From the NCBI GenBank assembly GCA_031292695.1, contig JARLGS010000742.1, positions 1 through 41,651 of the forward strand: 41,651 nt of DNA, read 5' to 3'. This document shows, in pieces, positions 1-11,173 of this stretch. The notes beneath the pieces were generated by a model. It did no database searches. It had not been told where the DNA came from and saw only the letters and a program-made list of their open reading frames with translations. Each line of letters opens with the position of its first letter. Position 1 is the first letter of the stretch. This DNA comes from Mycobacterium sp. Its GTDB lineage: Bacteria > Actinomycetota > Actinomycetes > Mycobacteriales > Mycobacteriaceae. A program made the position numbers and the translations under genes.

Positions 1-1524
1 AGGCAGATCGGATGAATAGTTGACGGTATTGGTGGCCCGGCGCATGTAGGCCTTCCAGGAATCCGAGCCGGATTCGCGGCCACCGCCGGTCTGCTTCTCG
101 CCACCGAACGCGCCACCGATCTCGGCGCCCGAGGTGCCGATGTTGACGTTGGCGATGCCGCAGTCGGATCCGTCAGCGGCCATGAAACGTTCCGCCTCCC
201 GTAGGTCCGTGGTGAAGATTGCCGATGAAAGACCCTGCGGTACAGCATTGTTGAGTTCGATCGCCTCATCGAGGGTGTCGTAGGTCAGGACGTAGAGGAT
301 CGGCGCGAACGTCTCGTTGTGCACGATCGCGGTCTGCTCGGGCATGCGCACCACCGCCGGTGTCACGTAGTAGGAACCGGCACTGGCCGATTCTCCGAGG
401 TAGACCCGCTCGCCACCGGTCACCTCCCCACCGTCTGCGCGGGCCTGTTCCAGGGCACCCACCATGTCCCGGTAGGACTGTTCGTGGATCAACGGCCCGA
501 TCAGCGTTCCGGCGGCGGCTGGGTCGCCCACCGGCAGGCTCCGGTAGGCGGTGATGATCCGCTCCACGAGGGCATCAGCGACCGAATGGTGCGCGATGAC
601 CCGGCGCAGCGTCGTGCACCGCTGTCCGGCGGTGCCGGCGGCGGCAAACACAATGCCGCGCACGGCCAGATCCAGATCGGCCGACGGCGTGACGATGGTC
701 GCGTTGTTGCCACCGAGTTCCAGCAGCGCCTTGCCGAATCGCTGGGCCACCCGTGGACCGATCTGCTGACCCATCCGTACCGAACCGGTCGCACTCAGCA
801 GGGCGACCCGCGCATCGTCGACCAGGTGCTCGCCGATCTCGCGTCCGCCCAGCACCAGGAGGCCGACACGCCCCGACACGCCAACATCCGAGGCGGCGCG
901 TTCCAACAGCGCCTGGCACGCGATGGCGGTCAGTGGGGTCAGTTCGGAGGGCTTCCACACCACGGTGTCCCCGCACACCAGCGCGATGGCGGCGTTCCAG
1001 GCCCACACCGCGACCGGAAAGTTGAACGCGGTGATGACACCGACCACGCCGAGCGGATGCCAGGTCTCCATGAGCCGGTGCCCGGGCCGCTCGGAGGCGA
1101 TGGTGCGCCCGTACAGCTGCCGCGAGAGGCCGACTGCGAACTGGCAGATGTCGATCATCTCCTGCACCTCGCCGAGTGCTTCGGAGGTGATTTTTCCGGC
1201 CTCGATGGTGACCAGGGTGCCCAGATCGGCTTTGTGCTCGACGAGCAGCTCGGCCAGCCGTGCCACCAGCGCACCGCGCACCGGCGCGGGGGTGACGCGC
1301 CAGGCGGTAAAGGCCTGTGCGGCTTCGGCGATCGCGACGTCCGCCTCATTGACCGTGCTCTCGGCGACGGTGAAGAGGACCTCGCCGGTGATGGGGGTGC
1401 TGGCCGGCAAGCCATGGGTGCCGGGCGGGTTGAGCGTGACCTCAGCGCCGACGGCCTGCAGTGCCGTACGCACCCGGTCGCGAAGTTGATCGGCCGTGGG
1501 TAACAGAGTCTGCACGGAAGTCAT
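1..1524 (-). CDS. pcd: L-piperidine-6-carboxylate / aminoadipate-semialdehyde dehydrogenase (ALDH7-type), 3' end outside window
   Basis: Minus-strand translation from ATG at 1524: MTSVQTLLPTADQLRDRVRTALQAVG...GVITAFNFPVAVWAWNAAIALVCGDTVVWKPSELTP...LELGGNNA...GTAGQRCTTLRR; typical ALDH motifs; next to lat/lrp as in mycobacteria. Confidence 0.9.
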   Translation of the reverse strand, partial: MTSVQTLLPTADQLRDRVRTALQAVGAEVTLNPPGTHGLPASTPITGEVLFTVAESTVNEADVAIAEAAQAFTAWRVTPAPVRGALVARLAELLVEHKADLGTLVTIEAGKITSEALGEVQEMIDICQFAVGLSRQLYGRTIASERPGHRLMETWHPLGVVGVITAFNFPVAVWAWNAAIALVCGDTVVWKPSELTPLTAIACQALLERAASDVGVSGRVGLLVLGGREIGEHLVDDARVALLSATGSVRMGQQIGPRVAQRFGKALLELGGNNATIVTPSADLDLAVRGIVFAAAGTAGQRCTTLRRVIAHHSVADALVERIITAYRSLPVGDPAAAGTLIGPLIHEQSYRDMVGALEQARADGGEVTGGERVYLGESASAGSYYVTPAVVRMPEQTAIVHNETFAPILYVLTYDTLDEAIELNNAVPQGLSSAIFTTDLREAERFMAADGSDCGIANVNIGTSGAEIGGAFGGEKQTGGGRESGSDSWKAYMRRATNTVNYSSDLP

Positions 1525-2726
1525 GATGCCGCTTTCTCGTAGAGGTCGTACGGATCGTAGATGTGGTGGCCGATGGCGCCGGCCATCCAGTCAAGGCTGT
1601 AGTCCGCGGGACCGTCGGTACCAGCGGCTTCGATTTGTGCGTCGCGGTCCAGATTGGACCGGAAGATGCCTGCCGCCGACGCCGGCAGGAAGTCCTCGTA
1701 GACAACGGGTTTCGTGGGGTCGCCGGCGCGGTAGTAGGCGAGTCCCTGTTCGGCCATCTCAGCGTCGGTGGTGGGGAAGTACCGGGCCCAGTGTTCCCGA
1801 TCGGTCATGGCGGCGTCGTAGCGGTCCCGGCCCTTGCGGGTCAACGCCACCCCGCGCGCCTCCACCTCGCCGAAGCGTATCCGCAGTGTCCCGTCGAACA
1901 CGGTGCCGTCTGCGGTGCGGAACGCCCGCGGCTCGGCCAACGCCCGAAACGATGTCTGCCGCAACAGGACTGGCGGGCCTTCGGTGCGAGGCGGGCCTTG
2001 GATGGCGTCGATCATGGTGATGCCGCGGGCGGTCATCCGCCGGTACAGCTCATCGATATCGAGCACTCGCGGGGTGAGGTGGTTGATGTGGGTGGTGCTG
2101 ACCCCGGCGATATCGGCGGCCACCGCGGACACCTCGCTGAGTTCGTCGTACCAGGCCTTGTCGATGGGCAGGTGGGACAGGGCGAACGCCGCGGCGGCGC
2201 GCCGCACGAATTCGTCGGCATCGACTGCCGGACAGCCGTCGACGGCAATCCGGCGGGCCTGGGCGATCAGCGCCGGGTCGAACAGCTGACGTTGCTCGAC
2301 GAACCGTTGCACGCGGGCTCGCAGATCGGGGGAGAAGAACCGGGTATCCTCGATCGCCAGCATCGAGGTGAACACCCGAAATGGGTTGCGGTCCAGTTCT
2401 TTTGAATCGATGGGACGGAACGCGGTCGAGACCACGGGGACCGGCGAGGCCGCCTCGCGCAGGTCGTAGAAACCGACCGGATGCATCCCGAATGCCGCGA
2501 ACAGGTCCGCGACGTCGGCGAGTTCGGCAGCACTGCCGACCCGGATGGCGCCGTGCCGTTCTGCGGTGACCCGGTCGACGGAACCGAGCCGCTCATCGCC
2601 GGCACAGTCCCGGTTCACCGCAGTGCTGACCTCCACCAGCGTGGTATATGCCGGTACTTCGGCGCCGTACATGCTTGATAGTGCGGCGGCGAAAGCGGTG
2701 CGTAGCTCCGAGGTTTGGACCGTCAT
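1521..2726 (-). CDS. DUF1338 / HglS-like 2-oxoadipate dioxygenase/decarboxylase
   Basis: MTVQTSELRTAFAAALSSMYGAEVPAYTTLVEVS...ERHGAIRVGSAAEL...THINHLTPRVLDIDELYRRM...GVALTRKGRDRYD; ATGA overlap with pcd. Confidence 0.8.
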   Translation of the reverse strand: MTVQTSELRTAFAAALSSMYGAEVPAYTTLVEVSTAVNRDCAGDERLGSVDRVTAERHGAIRVGSAAELADVADLFAAFGMHPVGFYDLREAASPVPVVSTAFRPIDSKELDRNPFRVFTSMLAIEDTRFFSPDLRARVQRFVEQRQLFDPALIAQARRIAVDGCPAVDADEFVRRAAAAFALSHLPIDKAWYDELSEVSAVAADIAGVSTTHINHLTPRVLDIDELYRRMTARGITMIDAIQGPPRTEGPPVLLRQTSFRALAEPRAFRTADGTVFDGTLRIRFGEVEARGVALTRKGRDRYDAAMTDREHWARYFPTTDAEMAEQGLAYYRAGDPTKPVVYEDFLPASAAGIFRSNLDRDAQIEAAGTDGPADYSLDWMAGAIGHHIYDPYDLYEKAAS

Positions 2727-2753
2727 TGGCCACCGCCGGGGTAGTCTCCGGCC

Positions 2754-3215
2754 ATGGCCGAAGGCGAGCAGCTTGACGACGTGGATCGCATCCTGGTGCG
2801 CGAGCTGATAGCCGACGGCCGGGCCACACTGGCGCATCTGGCTACGGCGGCGGGGTTGTCGGTGTCGGCGGTGCAGTCGCGGGTGCGTCGGCTGGAATCG
2901 CGCGGTGTGATCACCGGATACACCGCCCGGATCAATCCCGAGGCCGTCGGCCGCATGCTGTCGGCGTTCGTTGCGATCACTCCGCTCGATCCTTCCCAAC
3001 CCGATGATGCCCCCGCCCGGCTGCGACATTTCACCGAAATCGAGTCCTGCCATTCGGTGGCCGGCGAGGAGAGCTACGTCCTGCTGGTGCGTGTTGCCTC
3101 GGCGCGGGCGCTGGAAAACCTACTGCAACGGATCCGCACTGCCGCCGGCGTTCGCACGCGAAGCACTATCATCTTACAGACTTTTTACGATGATCAGGTT
3201 TGCGTACCGGAATAG
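2754..3215 (+). CDS. lrpA: Lrp/AsnC family transcriptional regulator
   Basis: N-terminal HTH (LDDVDRILVRELIADGRATLAHLATAAGLSVSAVQSRVRRLESRGVITGYTARI) and RAM-like C-terminus; divergent from HglS/pcd, upstream of lat. Confidence 0.9.
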   Translation: MAEGEQLDDVDRILVRELIADGRATLAHLATAAGLSVSAVQSRVRRLESRGVITGYTARINPEAVGRMLSAFVAITPLDPSQPDDAPARLRHFTEIESCHSVAGEESYVLLVRVASARALENLLQRIRTAAGVRTRSTIILQTFYDDQVCVPE

Positions 3216-3238
3216 TTACTGCCCACTGGCGTGCACAC

Positions 3239-3251
3239 CGTAAATATTACG
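3239..3251. promoter_or_regulatory. AT-rich palindrome cgtaa-ata-ttacg upstream of lat, candidate Lrp site
   Basis: Perfect 5-bp arms, 14 nt before the lat ATG in otherwise GC-rich DNA. Confidence 0.4.
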
Positions 3252-3264
3252 TTAGGATGGCGGC

Positions 3265-4599
3265 ATGACCGCTGTTCTGACATCTGGTGATGGACTGTCG
3301 GCCGGCAGCGCCCGCGACGTCCGTGACGTACTGGGCCGCAGCATCCTGACTGACGGCTTGGACCTCGTCCTGGACCTCGACCGTTCGGGCGGTTCATATC
3401 TTGTCGACGCGCGCGACGGCAGTCGGTACCTCGATATGTTCACGTTCTTCGCGTCCTCGGCCCTGGGTATGAATCACCCGGCGTTGGCCGACCCGGCATT
3501 TCGGGCCGAACTGGCGCAAGCGGCGGTGAACAAGCCGAGTAATTCCGACGTCTACACGGTTCCGATGGCACGCTTCGTGCAGACTTTCGCGCGGGTGTTG
3601 GGCGACCCGGCGCTACCGCATCTGTTCTTTGTCGACGGCGGGGCATTGGCCGTCGAGAACGCGCTGAAGGTGGCGTTCGACTGGAAGAGCCGGCTCAATG
3701 AATCCCGCGGGATTGACCCGTCGTTGGGCACCCGGGTGCTGCATCTGCGCGGCGCCTTCCATGGCCGCAGCGGCTACACGATGTCGCTGACCAATACCGA
3801 CCCCAACAAGGTGGCGCGTTTCCCGAAGTTCGACTGGCCGCGCATCGACCCGCCGGTGGTGGCGCCCGGCGTGGATATCGCTGCCCTGGAGCGTGAATCG
3901 CTGCGGCAGGCCCGCGTGGCGTTCGAGGCGTACCCGCACGACATCGCCTGTTTCATCGCTGAGCCGATCCAGGGTGAGGGTGGTGACCGGCATATCCGCG
4001 CCGAATTCTTCGCCGCGATACGGGATTTGTGTGACGAATTCGACGCGCTACTGATCTTCGATGAGGTGCAGACCGGTTGCGGAATGACCGGAACCGCTTG
4101 GGCCTACCAGCAATTGGGGGTCACGCCCGATGTGGTGTCCTTCGGGAAGAAGACTCAGGTGTGCGGGGTGATGGCAGGCAGGCGTGTCGACGATATCGCC
4201 GACAACGTCTTCCACGTCAGCTCGCGGATCAACTCCACCTGGGGTGGCAACCTCACCGACATGGTGCGGGCTCGCCGCATTCTCGAGGTGATCGAGGCGG
4301 ACGGGCTGATCGACAACGCCGTCAGGTTGGGATGGTATCTGGTTGGCCGGTTGCGTGGTCTGGCAGGCGAATTTCCTTCTCTGGTGCTCGATCCGCGCGG
4401 GCGCGGCCTGATGTGTGCTTTCAGCATGCCGTCGGCCGGGCAGCGCGATGAGGTGATCCGGCGGTTATGGGAGCGGCATGTCATTCTGCTGGCCAGTGGC
4501 GTGGACTCTGTGCGCTTCCGGCCCGCGCTCACGGTGTCCCGGGCTGAGATCGACGAAGCCGTGCAAGCGGTGCGAGAGGTGCTACGCACGCTCGACTGA
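3265..4599 (+). CDS. lat: L-lysine 6-transaminase (class III PLP aminotransferase)
   Basis: SILTDGLDLVLDLDRSGGSYLVDARDGSRYLDMFTFFASSALGMNHP...LRGAFHGRSGYTMSLTNTDPNKVARFPKFDWPRI...LIFDEVQTGCGMTGTAWAYQQLGVTPDVVSFGKKTQVCG. Confidence 0.95.
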   Translation: MTAVLTSGDGLSAGSARDVRDVLGRSILTDGLDLVLDLDRSGGSYLVDARDGSRYLDMFTFFASSALGMNHPALADPAFRAELAQAAVNKPSNSDVYTVPMARFVQTFARVLGDPALPHLFFVDGGALAVENALKVAFDWKSRLNESRGIDPSLGTRVLHLRGAFHGRSGYTMSLTNTDPNKVARFPKFDWPRIDPPVVAPGVDIAALERESLRQARVAFEAYPHDIACFIAEPIQGEGGDRHIRAEFFAAIRDLCDEFDALLIFDEVQTGCGMTGTAWAYQQLGVTPDVVSFGKKTQVCGVMAGRRVDDIADNVFHVSSRINSTWGGNLTDMVRARRILEVIEADGLIDNAVRLGWYLVGRLRGLAGEFPSLVLDPRGRGLMCAFSMPSAGQRDEVIRRLWERHVILLASGVDSVRFRPALTVSRAEIDEAVQAVREVLRTLD

Positions 4600-4612
4600 T
4601 TCCTCGCGGAAT

Positions 4613-5152
4613 TCACGCCCGCCGGGTCTCGGTGTGCTGTCGGATCAAACCGCGAAGTCGCGTCAGCTCGGAGCCGCTGACCAGGGTGCAGTCGTGCAGT
4701 TCGGCCAATTTCCTTGCGGCAGGGGTGAAGTCGTTGTTGGTGACCACCATGGTGTGTGTGCACTCCTGCATCGGTGCACCGGCGACCACTTCCTGTACGG
4801 CGCCTGGGCCCACCGGCCGGGACAGCCTTTTGCATTGAATGGCAAGCCGATTGGGCCTCGTGCCGACGATCAGATCGACGCCCCAGTCCCCGGATAGCTC
4901 GGTCATGATCACCGGGACGCCGCAGGACCGGGCTATGCGAGCGATGTAGTCCTCGAATTCGGTGCCGGACATGTCGTGCACCGGGTCCTCGCGGCGGCTC
5001 GGCGTGCGCAGGCCGGCCAGAAAATGTGGTGCGCCGGCCGCCAACAGCGCCGTGGCCACCGCGATGGTCGTCGCGACCGGCCCGCTCAGGCCGTGCAGGT
5101 ATGCCGCGATCCCGGCCACAGCGCCCAGGGCGACGAACAGCTTGATCCGCAC
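4613..5152 (-). CDS. Membrane-anchored Mrr-like restriction-endonuclease-fold protein
   Basis: N-terminal hydrophobic helices then EFEDYIARIARSCGVPVIMTELSGDWGVDLIVGTRPNRLAIQCKR (D...QxK Mrr-type catalytic motif); likely GTG start at 5152. Confidence 0.7.
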   Translation of the reverse strand: MRIKLFVALGAVAGIAAYLHGLSGPVATTIAVATALLAAGAPHFLAGLRTPSRREDPVHDMSGTEFEDYIARIARSCGVPVIMTELSGDWGVDLIVGTRPNRLAIQCKRLSRPVGPGAVQEVVAGAPMQECTHTMVVTNNDFTPAARKLAELHDCTLVSGSELTRLRGLIRQHTETRRA

Positions 5153-5310
5153 TGGAGCATCGTAGGTGGTCGGTCCGACAAGCCGAGACTGCGTGCGTGC
5201 AGTGAAAGTTCGAGTAAGTGCCGGCTGGAATGCAGTTTCGGCGGTGGGGTCTTTACATGACCGCGTGCCGCGTGATCTGCAATCTGCGGGTTGCAAGATG
5301 GTTGAACGTA

Positions 5311-5328
5311 TGCAACTCTTGAGTTGCA
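5311..5328. promoter_or_regulatory. Palindrome tgcaactc-tt-gagttgca, candidate ArsR-family operator
   Basis: Perfect 8-bp arms with 2-nt centre, immediately upstream of the SRPBCC/ArsR operon. Confidence 0.5.
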
Positions 5329-5353
5329 CATGTCCACCACCTGAAGGAGAATC

Positions 5354-5785
5354 ATGGACACTCTGGACATCACCCGCACCATCGACATCAACGCACCGAT
5401 TCAAAGGGTGTGGGATGCCCTGACAAAGGCCGATCTGATCGCCCAGTGGTTCGGTGACTCAGCGGAATTCGAGGCTAGCCCCGGAGGTACCGGGTTCTTC
5501 GGCTGGAACACCCACGGCAAGTTCCGGGTCCTGGTTGAACAGGTCGAGGCGCCGCACACGCTGGTCTACCGGTGGGCGCATCGCGAAGCCGACGCCGAAC
5601 CGGCGCCCGGAAACTCCACGATGGTGCGCTTCGACCTCACGGAGATCGATGGCGGTACCCGATTGGACCTGTGCGAGAGCGGCTTTGAGAACCTGACTGA
5701 TCCGACGACGGCGCATGCCGAGAACAGCGGCGGTTGGACGGCGGAGCTCGGCGACTTGGTGGAGTACCTCCGGGCGTCGGCGTGA
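5354..5785 (+). CDS. SRPBCC / AHSA1-like domain protein
   Basis: DITRTIDINAPIQRVWDALTKADLIAQWFGDSAEFEASPGGTGFFGW...; typical of ArsR-linked AHSA1 proteins. Confidence 0.85.
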   Translation: MDTLDITRTIDINAPIQRVWDALTKADLIAQWFGDSAEFEASPGGTGFFGWNTHGKFRVLVEQVEAPHTLVYRWAHREADAEPAPGNSTMVRFDLTEIDGGTRLDLCESGFENLTDPTTAHAENSGGWTAELGDLVEYLRASA

Positions 5786-6108
5786 CCGACACCCGCGTGC
5801 CGGCGGTGCTGGCGGTGCTGGCCGACGAAACCCGGTGGCGGATCCTCACCGAGCTGGGGGCCGACGACCTGTCCGCCAGTGCGCTGGCGGGCCGGTTGCC
5901 GGTGAGCCGACAGGCTATCGCCAAGCACCTGTCGGTGCTGGCCGAGGCCGGGCTGGTCGAGCCGGTCCGGGTTGGTCGGGAGATTCGCTACCGTGCCCTG
6001 GGCGCCAAGCTCAGCGCGTTGGGCAGCGAGTTGGAAACCATTGGCAGGCAATGGGATCGGCGACTGGCCGCGATCAAGCGGATTGCCGAGGGCGGGCTGG
6101 CGCCGTAG
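5782..6108 (+). CDS. ArsR-family HTH transcriptional regulator
   Basis: VTDTRVPAVLAVLADETRWRILTELGADDLSASALAGRLPVSRQAIAKHLSVLAEAGLVEPVRVGREIRYRALG; GTGA overlap with preceding gene. Confidence 0.9.
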   Translation: MTDTRVPAVLAVLADETRWRILTELGADDLSASALAGRLPVSRQAIAKHLSVLAEAGLVEPVRVGREIRYRALGAKLSALGSELETIGRQWDRRLAAIKRIAEGGLAP

Positions 6109-6132
6109 CGGCGATCGGGCGCATACTGGGGG

Positions 6133-6501
6133 TTGGCGGTGATATCGATGCCTTACGAGTTCCGCGAGGACGACCCCAGTGTGCATCAGGCCGCGCGGTT
6201 CGCTCTGGTGACGGGGACGCTCGGCGTCGCGTTGCAGGTGCTGGCCGCTGTCTGGGTGAAGCACTGCCACGGTTTCGACTCTGCGGCGTGCACCATGCCG
6301 TATCGCACCATGCTGGCGCTGGCGTCGCCGGTGATCCTGTTCGCCGGTGGGGTGTGGGCCTTTGTGCGCACCTACCGGGCGTGGCGGCACTACCAGGTCT
6401 GGTTTGCCTGGCAGGGCGCCGGCTGGTTCCTGTTGCTACTGATGTCGGTGGTGCTGACAGTGAGCCTGCCGGTGCTCGCTGCTGTGACGCAGTACGGCTA
6501 G
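6133..6501 (+). CDS. Small membrane protein of unknown function (exact start uncertain)
   Basis: Three hydrophobic segments in the translation; alternative starts at 6139 and 6148. Confidence 0.6.
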   Translation: MAVISMPYEFREDDPSVHQAARFALVTGTLGVALQVLAAVWVKHCHGFDSAACTMPYRTMLALASPVILFAGGVWAFVRTYRAWRHYQVWFAWQGAGWFLLLLMSVVLTVSLPVLAAVTQYG

Positions 6502-6815
6502 CCCAGCATTGCGTCGGCGAACCGGCGCACCGCGTCGGCGCCGGTCGCCGCGGCGTCGTCGAAGCCGGCCCGGGTTCGAACGTCGATCACCCGGGTCGCG
6601 GGATCGAGCGTCACCTCGGCCAGCAGCTCGCCGGTCGTCGGTTCGCAGACTGCCCACGAGTACAGGGTGTCGGATTCCCATTGCGCCGCACGGGTTTCCA
6701 CGTGGCCGGGGGAGTGCTCACCCAGGTCGGCGAGGCTGGGCCGGTCGTCCATCCGGTCATCGGCGCGCAGCGCGCGCAGATACCAGGCGCCGGCGTTGAT
6801 CTCGATGGGTTGCAC
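6498..6815 (-). CDS. Hypothetical protein, GNAT-N-terminus-like
   Basis: MQPIEINAGAWYLRALRADDRMDDRPSLADLGE...YSWAVCEPTTGELLAEVTLDPATRVIDVRT; gaggag RBS-like sequence upstream. Confidence 0.6.
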   Translation of the reverse strand: MQPIEINAGAWYLRALRADDRMDDRPSLADLGEHSPGHVETRAAQWESDTLYSWAVCEPTTGELLAEVTLDPATRVIDVRTRAGFDDAAATGADAVRRFADAMLG

Positions 6816-6835
6816 GAAACACTCCTCCAGAATGC

Positions 6836-6874
6836 ACTCAGGGCTGCGATCCGAAGTGGATCACAGCCCTGAGT
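6836..6874. terminator. Strong stem-loop 3' of accA3 (17-bp arms, one mismatch, 5-nt loop)
   Basis: actcagggctgcgatcc-gaagt-ggatcacagccctgagt. Confidence 0.6.
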
Positions 6875-6905
6875 ACGAAACCAACTACCAGCTCGCCGAG
6901 ATCGA

Positions 6906-6944
6906 CGAACGGGCCGGATTTACTCGCACTTTGCGGCCCGTTCG
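6906..6944. terminator. Second stem-loop 3' of accA3 (perfect 11-bp arms)
   Basis: cgaacgggccg ... cggcccgttcg. Confidence 0.55.
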
Positions 6945-6967
6945 TCCGTTTGGGCGAAAAGAGACAG

Positions 6968-9695
<2,728 letters not shown>

Positions 9696-9743
9696 GCCGC
9701 GCTCAGCGCTAACCGCCGCGGCTCGTGCCTCGCCGCTTGATTG

Positions 9744-10163
9744 TCACGCGGCCTCGCGCAGGCGACGTTTGATCCGGGTCAGCATTGCCGACATCCCCCG
9801 TAGCCGCAGCGGGCTGATCAGCTTTGCCAGCCCCAGGTCTGCATAGAAGTCATCGGGGACGGCCAGGATGTCGGACGCCGGCAGGCCGTCCAGCCCAGCG
9901 GCGAGGATCGCGGCGAAGCCACGCGTCGTCGGTGCTTCGGCCGGGGCGCTGAAGAACAGCCGCACGTGCTCGGGATCGACGGCGTCGACGTGCAGGAACA
10001 ACGGCGACTGGCACTCCGGCACCGGCTCCATCGCGGCTTCTTCCAGCGACGGCGGCAGTGCTGGGAGTTCATTGGCGAACTCCAGCAACAGCGCCAGCTT
10101 GTCCTGCCCCTGCATCTCGGCGAACTCCGACACCACCTCGGCCAGGGCCTCGGGCAGGGTCAC
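9744..10163 (-). CDS. SufE-like cysteine desulfuration protein
   Basis: [63 protein letters not shown]...; next to sseA. Confidence 0.85.
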   Translation of the reverse strand: MTLPEALAEVVSEFAEMQGQDKLALLLEFANELPALPPSLEEAAMEPVPECQSPLFLHVDAVDPEHVRLFFSAPAEAPTTRGFAAILAAGLDGLPASDILAVPDDFYADLGLAKLISPLRLRGMSAMLTRIKRRLREAA

Positions 10164-11050
10164 GAAGGTGCGTCGCCTGGCTGCTCGCCGGCCACCACCG
10201 GAACCCGCACCGCGTTACCCCACTCGGTCCAGGAGCCGTCGTAGTTGCGGACGCCGGGCAGGCCGAGCAGATGGGTCAGGACGAACCAGGTGTGGCTGGA
10301 GCGCTCGCCGATGCGGCAGTACGCGACGGCCCGGTCGTCGGGGGAGATGAAGCTGTACAGCTCGTCGAGCTCGGCCCTGCCGCGGAACCGGCCGCTGTCG
10401 TCGACGGCCTTTGCCCACGGGACCGACCGCGCGGTGGGGATATGACCGCCGCGCAGGGCGCCCTCGTCCGGATAGTCGGGCATGTGGGTGCGCTCGCCCG
10501 TGTACTCCTGCGGCGAGCGGACGTCGATCAGCGGCTCTTTGCCGAGGATGGCGAGCACGTCGTCCTTGAAGGCCCGGATCGGCCCGTCGTTGCGCGCGAC
10601 GACGGGGTACCCCGAGGTCTGCTTGCTCGGCACGTCCAAGGTGGTGTCGCGGCCATTGGTGATCCACAGATCCCGGCCGCCGTCGAGCAGCCGGACATCC
10701 GGGTGTCCGAACAACGTGAACACCCACAGCGCGTAGGCGGCCCACCAGTTGCTCTTGTCGCCGTAGATGACCACCGTGTCGTCCCGGCTGATGCCCTTGC
10801 GATCCATCAGGGCGGCGAACTGCGCTCCGTCGATGTAGTCGCGGACGTGCGGGTCATTGAGGTCGAGATGCCAGTCGATCTTCACCGCGCCGGGGATGTG
10901 GCCGGTGTCGTAGAGCAGGACGTCTTCATCGGACTCGACAATGGCCAGACCGGGCCGTCCGATGTTGCCGGACAGCCAGTCGGCGGTCACCAGTCGATCG
11001 GGATGCGCGTAGGTGGCGAAAGCGGGATGTGAGTCTGCGGGCAGCGGCAC
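10160..11050 (-). CDS. sseA: Thiosulfate/3-mercaptopyruvate sulfurtransferase
   Basis: Two rhodanese domains; ...[45 protein letters not shown] start at 11050; ATGA overlap with SufE-like gene. Confidence 0.9.
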   Translation of the reverse strand: MPLPADSHPAFATYAHPDRLVTADWLSGNIGRPGLAIVESDEDVLLYDTGHIPGAVKIDWHLDLNDPHVRDYIDGAQFAALMDRKGISRDDTVVIYGDKSNWWAAYALWVFTLFGHPDVRLLDGGRDLWITNGRDTTLDVPSKQTSGYPVVARNDGPIRAFKDDVLAILGKEPLIDVRSPQEYTGERTHMPDYPDEGALRGGHIPTARSVPWAKAVDDSGRFRGRAELDELYSFISPDDRAVAYCRIGERSSHTWFVLTHLLGLPGVRNYDGSWTEWGNAVRVPVVAGEQPGDAPS

Positions 11051-11173
11051 ACTGTGAGCGTACCTACGCCCGAAATGCGGCGACGACCCGTAAGGTCGAA
11101 ACTTGTTTGCGTAGCAGCTGCCGCGGTATGAAAACAGCCGTCTCCCACAGGGCTGACCGGAGGGATTGAGGAT

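Noticed and set aside
319-1503. 394-aa plus-strand ORF at window start
   Set aside because: Antisense to the ALDH (pcd) gene, which shows clear family motifs on the minus strand
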